Shown piece by piece: positions 28,310 to 38,100 of a stretch of DNA of 49,581 nt. The stretch spans positions 1 through 49,581 of the forward strand of contig JAPPLY010000006.1 of assembly GCA_028819305.1 (NCBI GenBank), read 5' to 3'. Positions within the stretch are counted from its first letter, which is position 1, and every line of letters begins with the position of its first letter. Made by a program: the position numbers and the translations under genes. A model generated the notes under the pieces. That model did no database searches. It had not been told where the DNA came from and saw only the letters and a list, made by a program, of their open reading frames with translations. The DNA comes from Bdellovibrionales bacterium (GTDB lineage: Bacteria; Bdellovibrionota; Bdellovibrionia; Bdellovibrionales; UBA1609).

Positions 28310-31060
28310 ATGCCAAAACCCATTAAACAACTTATAATCAATTCCCCTTTTAAAAGACCCAATCAACATTGGAAATTTGACAAAACAATAAAAGAATTTG
28401 TCCTTAAAGAAGGCAGAAGACCAGCCAGTTATATTATAGCCAGTTCCACACACAAATCTTATGACGAGTATGGAATAGTTAAAGAAATTCCCCTTGTGAA
28501 TGAAATAAGAGAAAGAATGGAAAAATGGAAAAAAGATGACTATTCAGGAATAACAGGAGTCACCAGAAGGTTGCTGGAATTTTGGAACACAAAATCAGAA
28601 GATTCAGGAAGAAAATATGATTTCTTTTTCTGTCAGTTGGAAGCTATCGAAACTTTTATCTTTCTTACAGAAGCCAGAGATATTTTCAGACAGGGGCTTA
28701 AGATACCTAAAGATGAAAAATTAGATAGGCTTTGTTGTAAAATGGCCACAGGAACAGGGAAAACAGTTGTTATGGCTATGACTATTGCCTGGCAAATTAT
28801 AAATAAGGTTACTTATCCAAGAGACACAAGATTTTCTAAGAACATATTTATTGTTGCTCCTAATCTGACAGTTAAGGAAAGACTGCGTGTTTTAGACCTA
28901 TCATCAGAAAGCAATTATTACAGAGAATATAAAATTGTACCAAATGAATGGCTGGAAAAGTTTAGGCAGGGTAAAGTATTAATAAAAAACTGGCATCAAC
29001 TTCAATGGGAAACAGAAGAACAGATCGCAAAAAAACGGAGTTTAGATAAAAGAGGTCCAAAAAGCGACTATGCTTATACAAGGGAAGTATTAGAAGATTT
29101 AGCTAAATCAACAAACATTGTTGTTTTAAATGATGAAGCTCACCATGCTTGGAGACATCGAGCAGAGTTAAAAATAAAAAAAACGGATGACTTGACGAAA
29201 GAAGATATAGAAAAAGCAACAAAATGGATTGAGGGCTTGGATCGCATCAATAGGAAAATGGGCATCAACCGGATATTTGATTTTTCCGCCACTCCTTACG
29301 CCCCCACAGGAAAAACAGCAGACGAGAGAAATTTATTTGAATGGATTATCAGTGATTTTGGACTGACTGATGCTATTGAATCCGGGCTTGTCAAAACTCC
29401 TAAATTTGCAGTAGGTGATGATGCTTCAGCCGATGCCAAACATTTAAAACCCAAGCTTTATCATATTTATGAAAATGAGGAAGTAAAACCTGACTTAAAT
29501 AGAAAAGCAAAAAAAACAGAGTCTTTGCCAGACATAGTAAAAATGGCTTATACGCATCTTTCGCACAGTTGGAGCAAAAAGTATGATGATTGGAAAAAGA
29601 ATTGTAAAAATTCAAAAGAGTTTTGTCCTCCTGTAATGATTTCCATTGTAAACAGAAAAGAGACAGCGGACAGAGTGGAATACAGCTTTAAAAATAATGA
29701 CATTCCTGTTCCTGAGACATTTAAAGGTGTTGATAAAATGTTAAAAATTTATTCAGGAATGGAAGAGGATGAAGCCACACGGGATAGGCTTTCTGTTGTT
29801 GGTAAAATCAAAACTGGTGGACAATACATACACCATATTATTTCTGTGGCAATGCTTTCTGAAGGTTGGAATTGCCAGACAGTAACCCATATCATGGGGC
29901 TGAGGGCTTTCAGCAGTCAGCTCCTGTGTGAGCAGACTATTGGAAGGGGCTTAAGGCGAATGTCTTACGAGTTAAACGAGAACGGAATGTTTGAATCAGA
30001 ATATGTCAATGTTCTTGGTGTTCCTTTTGCTTATCTTCCTCAAGAAGGCAGTAACACAGGCAAAAAAGAGGAAATTCCAAGAAATTGCATTTTTCCTGAA
30101 AAGGAAAAATCTCAATATGAAATAACATGGCCTAATGTAGAGAGAATAGATTATCAACTAAGGCCGGAATTAAGAATTGATTTTAAATCCATGCCTGTAT
30201 TTACAGTTGATGTTTCCCGTATTCCAAAAATCCAGGAATTAGCTCCTGTCATTGACGGAAAGCCAAGATATGAAGATATAGAATTAACAAGTCTTCAGGA
30301 ATTTTTTGAAAGAGAATATGAACCAGATAGAATGCAAACTTTGATGTTGAGAATGACAGTTCAAATTTATGATAAAAGCCAGCTTGAGTGGAAGAAAGGA
30401 ATTTTAAAACACTATGCTATTAAAATGATTTTTCAACTGGTAGAGCAATTTATAAATTCTTCAAAGTTCAAGATAAAACCAAGTTATGAAAAAGAGAGAA
30501 AAGACCTTATTGTAATGATAAAAATGAATGAAATTGTAAATAAAGTGTTTAGCTTGATACAAAAAGATTCTATTGAAGAACTATCCGTTATATACAATGA
30601 GAACTCTCAGTTTTCCTCTACAAGTGAGATTCAGGAATGGTGGACAAAAAAGAAAACGGCTATTTTCAAAAAAACTCACATGAACCAATGCGTAGTAGAT
30701 AGCTCTTGGGAATATACTCACGCCAGAGAATTGGACAAAAATAAAGAAGCCTTGACATGGGTAAAGAATGACCACTTGGGATTTAACATTGATTATATGG
30801 ATGAGAAAGGCAAAATGAGAAATTACACACCGGACTTTATCGTAAAGCTATCCAATGGAGATCATCTCATTCTTGAAGTGAAAGGAATTAAAAAGAAAAG
30901 AGATATTCAGAAATGGGATTTTATGAAAAATTGGTGTAAAGCTGTTTCAGAAAATTTGGAGCAAAACTGGCATTTTAAAATCTCTCAAGACTCCACAGGT
31001 GGTCAAGTTCATAGAATAATAGATGAAGTTTTGAAAAAGAAAGTAAACATAGAAAAGTAA
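28310..31060 (+). CDS. res: Type III restriction enzyme Res subunit (SF2 helicase/nuclease)
   Basis: CCKMATGTGKTVVMAM (Walker A), NDEAHHAW (DEAH), RIFDFSATPYAPTGK, QTIGRGLRR, C-terminal YTPDFIVKLSNGDHLILEVKG nuclease motif. Confidence 0.95.
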   Translation: MPKPIKQLIINSPFKRPNQHWKFDKTIKEFVLKEGRRPASYIIASSTHKSYDEYGIVKEIPLVNEIRERMEKWKKDDYSGITGVTRRLLEFWNTKSEDSGRKYDFFFCQLEAIETFIFLTEARDIFRQGLKIPKDEKLDRLCCKMATGTGKTVVMAMTIAWQIINKVTYPRDTRFSKNIFIVAPNLTVKERLRVLDLSSESNYYREYKIVPNEWLEKFRQGKVLIKNWHQLQWETEEQIAKKRSLDKRGPKSDYAYTREVLEDLAKSTNIVVLNDEAHHAWRHRAELKIKKTDDLTKEDIEKATKWIEGLDRINRKMGINRIFDFSATPYAPTGKTADERNLFEWIISDFGLTDAIESGLVKTPKFAVGDDASADAKHLKPKLYHIYENEEVKPDLNRKAKKTESLPDIVKMAYTHLSHSWSKKYDDWKKNCKNSKEFCPPVMISIVNRKETADRVEYSFKNNDIPVPETFKGVDKMLKIYSGMEEDEATRDRLSVVGKIKTGGQYIHHIISVAMLSEGWNCQTVTHIMGLRAFSSQLLCEQTIGRGLRRMSYELNENGMFESEYVNVLGVPFAYLPQEGSNTGKKEEIPRNCIFPEKEKSQYEITWPNVERIDYQLRPELRIDFKSMPVFTVDVSRIPKIQELAPVIDGKPRYEDIELTSLQEFFEREYEPDRMQTLMLRMTVQIYDKSQLEWKKGILKHYAIKMIFQLVEQFINSSKFKIKPSYEKERKDLIVMIKMNEIVNKVFSLIQKDSIEELSVIYNENSQFSSTSEIQEWWTKKKTAIFKKTHMNQCVVDSSWEYTHARELDKNKEALTWVKNDHLGFNIDYMDEKGKMRNYTPDFIVKLSNGDHLILEVKGIKKKRDIQKWDFMKNWCKAVSENLEQNWHFKISQDSTGGQVHRIIDEVLKKKVNIEK

Positions 31061-31072
31061 ATCACCTCTTTC

Positions 31073-31089
31073 TATACCGTTTCGGTATA
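31073..31089. promoter_or_regulatory. Perfect palindrome TATACCGTTTCGGTATA upstream of resB
   Basis: 7-bp arms; related sequences at 32614, 34676, 45059 and elsewhere. Function unknown. Confidence 0.5.
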
Positions 31090-31111
31090 AAACTCTGTTA
31101 GGGTTCAAAAT

Positions 31112-32581
31112 ATGAAAGTTCTTATTTATATTTATAGTTTTTTTTGCTCTTTGAAACTGGCTGTTTTTACTTTGTCGGCCTTAATTATTTTATTTGCTGT
31201 AGGTACTTTTTATGAGTCTGCTCAAGGACGTTTAGCTGCACAAGAAGTTATTTATCGTTCCATAGTGATGACTCTACTGGTTTCTCTTCTGGCTTTAAAT
31301 ATTATAGCTGTGATGATAGATCGCTGGCCCTGGAAAAAACGGCATATTGGCTTTTTGCTGGCTCACTTTGGCATTATATTTGTAATAGCGGGTTCTTTGA
31401 TGACTCGATTTTACGGAGTGGATGGAAATTTACGATTGGCCTTAGGGGAAAAGGGGGGAGAACTAACCACTTCCTCTGTCTTTCTTATGGTTTATTCCTC
31501 TTTTGACGCGAAAAATTTAACGGAGCTTTATCGAGAGCAAGTTTATTTCTTTCGTCATTCCCCGACACAAAAGAAGCCTCATTTGGTACAAATAGGTTCT
31601 GATATTTTAAAAGTAAATGATTTTTATCCTGCTGCTACAGTTCGTGAGGACTATCAGGCGGCTTTACGAGGAGGGCCGGCTTTGCGATTTCAAATAGAAG
31701 GCAGCCGTGTTCAAATAGTAAAGTGGATGTTTAAACCCCCTTGGATGGATAAGGTAGAACTCCCTTTAGGGCCAGCTCAAATTCTTTTATTAAAATCGTT
31801 TCCATCTATTACAAAAGAAAAAAGAAAGGAAAAAAGTAGCGCTGATCTCTTTTCTATACAAAAAGGAAAAGAAATAGAGAGTCGCCCCAGTTTGTTATTG
31901 GTACCTAAAGGAAACCAGGTACAATATCAATTGCGAAAATCAGGTTTACAAGAGGTAAAACAAGGTGTTTTAGAAATAGGTTCTGTGTTAAAAACAGGAT
32001 GGATGGATTTTCAATTTCGTCTTATTGAGTATTTACCTAAGGCTTTACCTAATACAATATTCACACCTCAAAAAAGAGCTAATGATCGAACCAATTCTGC
32101 TATTCAAGTGGAGTTTAAAGGGGAAAAAAGATGGATGGGGCTTAACTCTCATCTTTTTTTCTTTGATGAAGACAAGGTGTATGTGGTGGCTTATGTGAAT
32201 GAGAGAAAAAGTCTAGGTTTTCAGTTAAAACTAAAAAACTTTAAAGTGGTTCGTTATCCTTCCAGCTTTAAGGCCGCCTCTTATGAAAGTGAAGTGCAGG
32301 TAGGACAAGATGGTATGGAAGTTGTATCTTCTGCTGGCCCTATAGACCAACAAGAACACAACCATCTTATTTCCATGAACCATCCCTTGAAGTGGGCTGG
32401 TTACACTATTTATCAGTCCGGTTTTGAGGAAGACGATAGTGGGAAGCCGGTGGCTTCTGTTTTTGCCATAAATAAAGACCCTGGGCGTTTTATAAAATAT
32501 TTTGGATCTTTATTGATTGTATTAGGTTCTTTTATTTTGTTTTTCAGAAGAAATTGGCGTAGTAGAGTGAAGAGTAGGTAG
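31112..32581 (+). CDS. resB: ResB/Ccs1-family cytochrome c biogenesis protein
   Basis: SLKLAVFTLSALIILFAVGTFYES; HIGFLLAHFGIIFVIAGSLMTRFYGVDG; NHPLKWAGYTIYQSGFEED. Confidence 0.92.
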   Translation: MKVLIYIYSFFCSLKLAVFTLSALIILFAVGTFYESAQGRLAAQEVIYRSIVMTLLVSLLALNIIAVMIDRWPWKKRHIGFLLAHFGIIFVIAGSLMTRFYGVDGNLRLALGEKGGELTTSSVFLMVYSSFDAKNLTELYREQVYFFRHSPTQKKPHLVQIGSDILKVNDFYPAATVREDYQAALRGGPALRFQIEGSRVQIVKWMFKPPWMDKVELPLGPAQILLLKSFPSITKEKRKEKSSADLFSIQKGKEIESRPSLLLVPKGNQVQYQLRKSGLQEVKQGVLEIGSVLKTGWMDFQFRLIEYLPKALPNTIFTPQKRANDRTNSAIQVEFKGEKRWMGLNSHLFFFDEDKVYVVAYVNERKSLGFQLKLKNFKVVRYPSSFKAASYESEVQVGQDGMEVVSSAGPIDQQEHNHLISMNHPLKWAGYTIYQSGFEEDDSGKPVASVFAINKDPGRFIKYFGSLLIVLGSFILFFRRNWRSRVKSR

Positions 32582-32683
32582 GGGAAAAGAAGGGCTATGA
32601 AGAGCACTATTTCATACCGGTTCGGTAGAAGTATGAATTTTTTTCAATCTTAAAGATATTTAATTGAGAAAATAAAAAATATA

Positions 32684-32911
32684 ATGTATTTGCTCTGTAA
32701 TCTGAAAGAGGGTAACAAGGTGCGTATATTAATTATTTTTATTATTGTTTATTGGTCTTCTTTTTCTTTCGGCATTGAAAAGGATGCTCCAGACTCTTCT
32801 TTGTTGAACAGAGCAGAAGGAGGAGATGCTGCCACTCAGCTGGAACTGAGTCAATTTTATTATGATAAAGCAAATATTTTTTTGAAGGAATCTGTTAAAT
32901 ATAGTTCTTGA
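32684..32911 (+). CDS. Short protein resembling the start of a Sel1-repeat protein, probably truncated
   Basis: LLNRAEGGDAATQLELSQFYYDKANIF followed by early stop. Confidence 0.4.
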   Translation: MYLLCNLKEGNKVRILIIFIIVYWSSFSFGIEKDAPDSSLLNRAEGGDAATQLELSQFYYDKANIFLKESVKYSS

Positions 32912-32961
32912 CTGTTATAGTTTAAAAAAAACTCTATTGTTGGAAGTGGTTATATAGATAA

Positions 32962-34623
32962 ATGATTCGTTTTTGCCTATTTACTTTTCTTTTTTCTTGT
33001 TTTTCTGTTTTTGTTTCAGCAGATAAAGATGTAGGGGAGCCTCTTAAAGCTTTACCGGTGCAAAGTGGAGGAAGGGTACAGCCTTTTGACACTTTTGCTC
33101 GTGATAGTCTCCGCTTTGTGTATGGGAAAACCCAATTTAATGAAAAATCGGCTGTGGATATTCTTATGTCCTGGATACTGCTGCCAGAGCATTGGAATGA
33201 AACTGACTTTGTTCAGGTAAAGGAGTCTGTACTTAAAAAAGTGCTTAAGCTGGATATGGATAAAAGCCATTTTAGTCCAAGCGAATTATTAAACAATAAA
33301 ATTTTTGCTCAGGAGGTGGAGGAACTCAGAATAAGACAACGGAATAAGGAATCTTTAGATGATTATTTTAAGTCTTTGCAGAATTTAGAAAATCGTTTGG
33401 TTCTCTATCAGGCTTTTTATAGAGGTGACTTGCCGGGTTGGGTTCCGGCTTCTGTAAAAGAGAATAAAAAAAGCTGGCTTGTGTTTTCAAAAATGGCAAA
33501 GGAGGACCAAGAGCTTTTTCAAACAATAGTGAGAGCTTATGTCTTGGCTGTTTCACCGGAAGGGCAGTTATCAGATAGCAAAGAAAGACAGGAATTAAAG
33601 AAGACAGTAGCTGACTTTAAGAAAAAAATACAACTAAAATATCCTTCTTACGGAGAGTTCTCTTCTAAAATATCTGCTGAACTACATTACAATAAATTAA
33701 ATCCTTTTCGTTGGGCCTGGGGTTTTTATCTATTTGGTTTTTTATTTTTGTTTTTACATTTTTTATTTCGTAAAAAAACTCTTTTTTATGCTGCTTTAGT
33801 TATTTTTGCTTCTGCTTTTTGTATGCAAGGGTATGGGATGGCTTTGCGTTCTTTTATTATGGGGCGACCTCCGGTTACTAATATGTATGAAACAGTGATT
33901 TGGGTTCCCTGGGTGTCTGTTATTTTGGGTGCTTTACTTTGGTGGCGACAAAAAATGTTTGCTATCTTTGCTTGTGCTTGCTCGGTGGCTTTGTTTTGTT
34001 TGCTCTTAGCCGATTCCGCTCCTGCTTTGCTTGATGGACGCTTAGAGCCTTTGGAAGCGGTTTTGCGATCCAATTTTTGGCTTACCACTCATGTACTGAT
34101 TATCACCATGAGCTATTCCGCTTTCTTTTTAGCTTTTGCTATAGGTGATGTATTGTTATTTATGTTCCTGTATCCAAAAGGGCTTAATAAAATAAAATCT
34201 TATGCTAGATGTATTGACCGCTCTATTCAGGTGGGGGTGGTACTATTGGCGGCAGGAACAATATTAGGGGGTATATGGGCGGATTATTCCTGGGGGCGTT
34301 TTTGGGGCTGGGATCCTAAAGAAACATGGGCTTTAATTAGTCTCCTGGGTTATCTGGCTCTTTTACACGCCCGTTTAGTAGGTTGGGTAAAAGAGTTTGG
34401 CTTGGCTGTTGGTTCGGTATTGATCTTTTTTTTGATTGTGATGGCCTGGTATGGGGTAAATTATGTTCTGGGCCAGGGCCTGCACTCCTATGGGTTTGGA
34501 TCAGGAGGAGTGGAGTATGTAGCTGGTTTTGCTCTTTTACATTTAATCTATGTTCTGTCGGTGTATTTTCTTCGTAACCGAAACAATTATACTCATTCGG
34601 TAATATCTAAAAGCAATAAATAA
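32962..34623 (+). CDS. ccsA: Cytochrome c biogenesis protein CcsA/ResC family
   Basis: WGRFWGWDPKETWALISLLGYLALLHARL (tryptophan-rich WWD-type motif), multiple TM segments. Confidence 0.93.
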   Translation: MIRFCLFTFLFSCFSVFVSADKDVGEPLKALPVQSGGRVQPFDTFARDSLRFVYGKTQFNEKSAVDILMSWILLPEHWNETDFVQVKESVLKKVLKLDMDKSHFSPSELLNNKIFAQEVEELRIRQRNKESLDDYFKSLQNLENRLVLYQAFYRGDLPGWVPASVKENKKSWLVFSKMAKEDQELFQTIVRAYVLAVSPEGQLSDSKERQELKKTVADFKKKIQLKYPSYGEFSSKISAELHYNKLNPFRWAWGFYLFGFLFLFLHFLFRKKTLFYAALVIFASAFCMQGYGMALRSFIMGRPPVTNMYETVIWVPWVSVILGALLWWRQKMFAIFACACSVALFCLLLADSAPALLDGRLEPLEAVLRSNFWLTTHVLIITMSYSAFFLAFAIGDVLLFMFLYPKGLNKIKSYARCIDRSIQVGVVLLAAGTILGGIWADYSWGRFWGWDPKETWALISLLGYLALLHARLVGWVKEFGLAVGSVLIFFLIVMAWYGVNYVLGQGLHSYGFGSGGVEYVAGFALLHLIYVLSVYFLRNRNNYTHSVISKSNK

Positions 34624-34916
34624 AAAAACTAAATAAAGCATTTATTTTTTTGTGAAAACGGGGAACGGGGATTCCTGGCTTGTTCGGTATAAAAATAAGC
34701 TACCTTATAATGCAAATTTATACTTAAAATAAGATTCTATAATAATCAGAAATTAAGAAAAAAGATGGCATAGAGAAGAAATAAAAAATAACGATATAAA
34801 ATAAGTAAATTCAAATAGTTTAATTTTTTTTTTAAAGTTTTTTTTATTTTTGAGTAAATGTTTCTTTAATTATGATATAAATATACAACATTTCTACTGG
34901 AGGTTTTTTATAAAGG

Positions 34917-35046
34917 TATATTGATCTGGTTTAACCTCTTCTGTCGCGAAGATAGGTTTTTTTAGTTGTCTCTTTTTTTTCTTCTCATGGAAGAGAGAGC
35001 TTCTAAAGGGTGTTATTTCTATACCGGTTCGAAAGGTCGAGTATAG
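34917..35046 (+). repeat. Mosaic palindromic repeat
   Basis: TATATTGATCTGGTTTAACC...TATACCGGTTCGAAAGGTCGAGTATA; adjacent to a second element. Confidence 0.6.
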
Positions 35047-35061
35047 AAAAACGAAAGGAAA

Positions 35062-35171
35062 TATACTGATCTTGTTTGATTTTTTTTGTTTCCGTAAGCT
35101 TCTTCCTAAGGGTGAGCAAAGTTCGCAAACATGTCCCTGTGAAAAAAGGGATTCTATACCGGATCAGTATA
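35062..35171 (+). repeat. 110-bp mosaic repeat with perfect 10-bp terminal inverted repeats TATACTGATC/GATCAGTATA
   Basis: Direct reading; lies at the 5' end of the 1605-aa ORF. Confidence 0.8.
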
Positions 35172-38100
35172 ATATAAAAAAATCCTGTAAAAAAAGTTTT
35201 CTTTTTTTCTTACTTTCTTTTCTTGTTTTGCTCCCAGCACTAGCACAAAATCCCGTAGATTATGACATTGATGATGATAACTTAATTGATATTTCTAATT
35301 TAGAACAATTGGATGCTGTTCGCTATGATTTAGACGGCAATGGAATCGTTTTTACATCTGATATGGTGGCTTATGTAAGCGCTTTTCCTAACCCGGCTTC
35401 TCAGATGGGCTGTCCTGATAATTGCTTAGGTTATGAGCTTAAAAGAGATTTAGATTTTAAAAATATTTTTAGTTATGCTAGTTTTGTAGTTTATGATCCT
35501 TGGGTAAATAAAAATGAATCGGGGTTTTTGCCTTTAGGACATGTAGAAGGTGAAAATCTTATCCCCTCTTTTCCTTCAACTCCTACCAGTATTTTCTCCA
35601 TTCCACCAGAGGTTTTTTCTCCTAGCGGCAGTACTCCTACAGCCATCTTTGTTTCCACCCCCTCTTTGCCAGGGCATTCATGTAGCTCTCAAACAAGTAA
35701 TGCCTTTACATCTATTTTTGAAGGGAATGGATACAAAATTAGAAATCTATTTATCAACCGCTCTTCTCTTTCTTCAGGATTATTTCAGTGTATAGGGACC
35801 AATGGCAAAGTTCGCAATTTAGGTCTTGAACTTGTAGATATAACAGGAGCCAGTCAAACAGGAGGCTTAGCCGGTTCTAATGCCGGTATCATATCTAACA
35901 GTTATGTTTTAGGAGGTTTCATCAGCGCTTATGGTGATAATGTGGGAGGTTTGGCGGGAAACAACGACACGGGTATCATTTCTAACAGCTACTCAACAGC
36001 CAATGTAACAGGGCTTGTTAGTTCAGAAGGCTCTCAAGTAGGGGGTCTGGTTGGTTTTAATAAAGGACAGGTTTTAAATAGTATCTCTACAGGAGATGTT
36101 CGGGGGCATACAGCCGTAGGCGGCTTAATAGGAAAAGACGCTTCCGTTGACAGCAATATTTTAACAAAAGTTTTTTATAATTATTCCCTTTCGAGAGTGT
36201 CCGCTGAGACATTTGATGTAGATGGTGTAATAGGGGAAGGAAGAACTAATATTAATTTGTTTCTTTATAATAGTAGGAGTGGTTTTTTCAGGAGAGTATA
36301 TAATTTTTATGTTGTTTCAAATTCCTTTTGGAGTTCAGACAACAATGGCATTACAGCCATTAGTTTAAATGGAGGTTTGGGATTTACAAACACCCAGCTC
36401 AAATCACAATCTATAGGAACGGTGATTGATGATCTTTACTTTGAATGGTCCACCACTAATTGGAATTTTGGCTCTACATCACAGTATCCGGCTATTAAGT
36501 ACAATAATACTCAAGCGACACGATCCACACCCCGTCCCTCATTCGGAGCTCCTTCTATTTTACGTGAAGCACCTATAGGGGAGGATCTGGAGGCTTGTGA
36601 CTCAGACAGTAGTGATTCAGAGAAACCGGACTGCGGCGAGATTTTGCCAGGGCAAAGAGGCCCTTTTTTAGAATTTTTAGATATCTCAGGCACTAATCTA
36701 TCTACAATGTTTATTCCAGAAATCACCAATTATGAATTTAATGTGCATAATAATATAGCTAGCGTGACAGTAAGTCTTAGAGGAGCTAGCTCTTTATCCA
36801 GTGTGACAGTGAATGGTAACTCTTTGTCTAGTGGTACTAGCACATTTACCACTTCCGTATCTTTACAGGAAGGGGGTAATTTTATTGAAGTGGGTATTGG
36901 AGATTCTGAAGGGACCAGATCTTACATAATTACAATTAACCGATTTTTGAAACCCCAATTACAATCTGTTGTTTTATCTGCCGGAAGTTTGTTCCCTAGT
37001 TTTATGCCTGGTGTTTTTATTTATTCAACAACTGTTAATCACTCTGTTGAAAATATAACAATAACACCCACAGTCAGTGGTGATGAAGTCATCACAGTGG
37101 GACAAAATATAGTTCAGAGTGGAAGTGAAAGCCCTGCTATTGATTTACAGGAAGGAAGCAATTTGGTGACTGTAAAAGTGTCAAATGTGCTGGAAGTTCA
37201 AAATTACACTTTTGTTATTGTTAGAGCTGCTCTACCTAGATTAACCTCTTTAGCTTTATCCACAGGAGAGCTATTACCAGAGTTTAACCCTATAGTCACA
37301 AGCTACTCCACCCGGGTAACTAAAGACACAGATGAAATTGATATCACGCCTGTAGGAGAAAGCGGCAGCACAGTAAGAGTGAATAACCAACTTATCACCA
37401 GCGAACAACCGAGTGCTTCTATTTCTTTAGTTTTAGGAACGAATAATATCACAGTCAGAGTGTCCAATAGCGTTGGCGATAAAGATTACAATTTAGAAAT
37501 TGTTCGTATTTCTTTACCAGAGTTAAAGAGTATCACTTTATCCTCAGGGACGCTATCGCCGGTGTTTGATCCAGAGGTGGGAAATTACTCTGCCAGGGTT
37601 CTGAACAGTGTAACAAGTTTAACAGTAACCCCTACAGCTCACAGCACTGAGGCTATTACAGTTAATGGTTTTTCTGTAGTAAGCGGTGAAACCAGCAATG
37701 CCATCCCTCTGGTAGAGGGAGATAACCTCATCACAATAAGAGTGACAGGTTATGAAACGCACAGAGATTATTTTATCAGAGTTTACCGTATTCCTTTACC
37801 TGAATTAAGCGATATAGGTTTATCTCATGGAACTTTATCTCCTGAATTTTCTTCTGAAACAACAAACTACTCTGTTCAGGTCGGAAGTCATGTAACCGAT
37901 CTCACCATAACACCCCTGGCGCAGCGTGAGGAATCTATTTCAGTAAATGGAGAGCTTTTAGAAGATGAAGTGGATGAAAATGAGGAGAGAAGGCCGGGCA
38001 GTGCCGTTGTTTCCTTATCAGAAGGGTCAAATACCATTGCGATTACAGCCTCAAACGGCACAGAAAACAAAAGTTATATTTTAACTGTTGCAAGGGCTTT

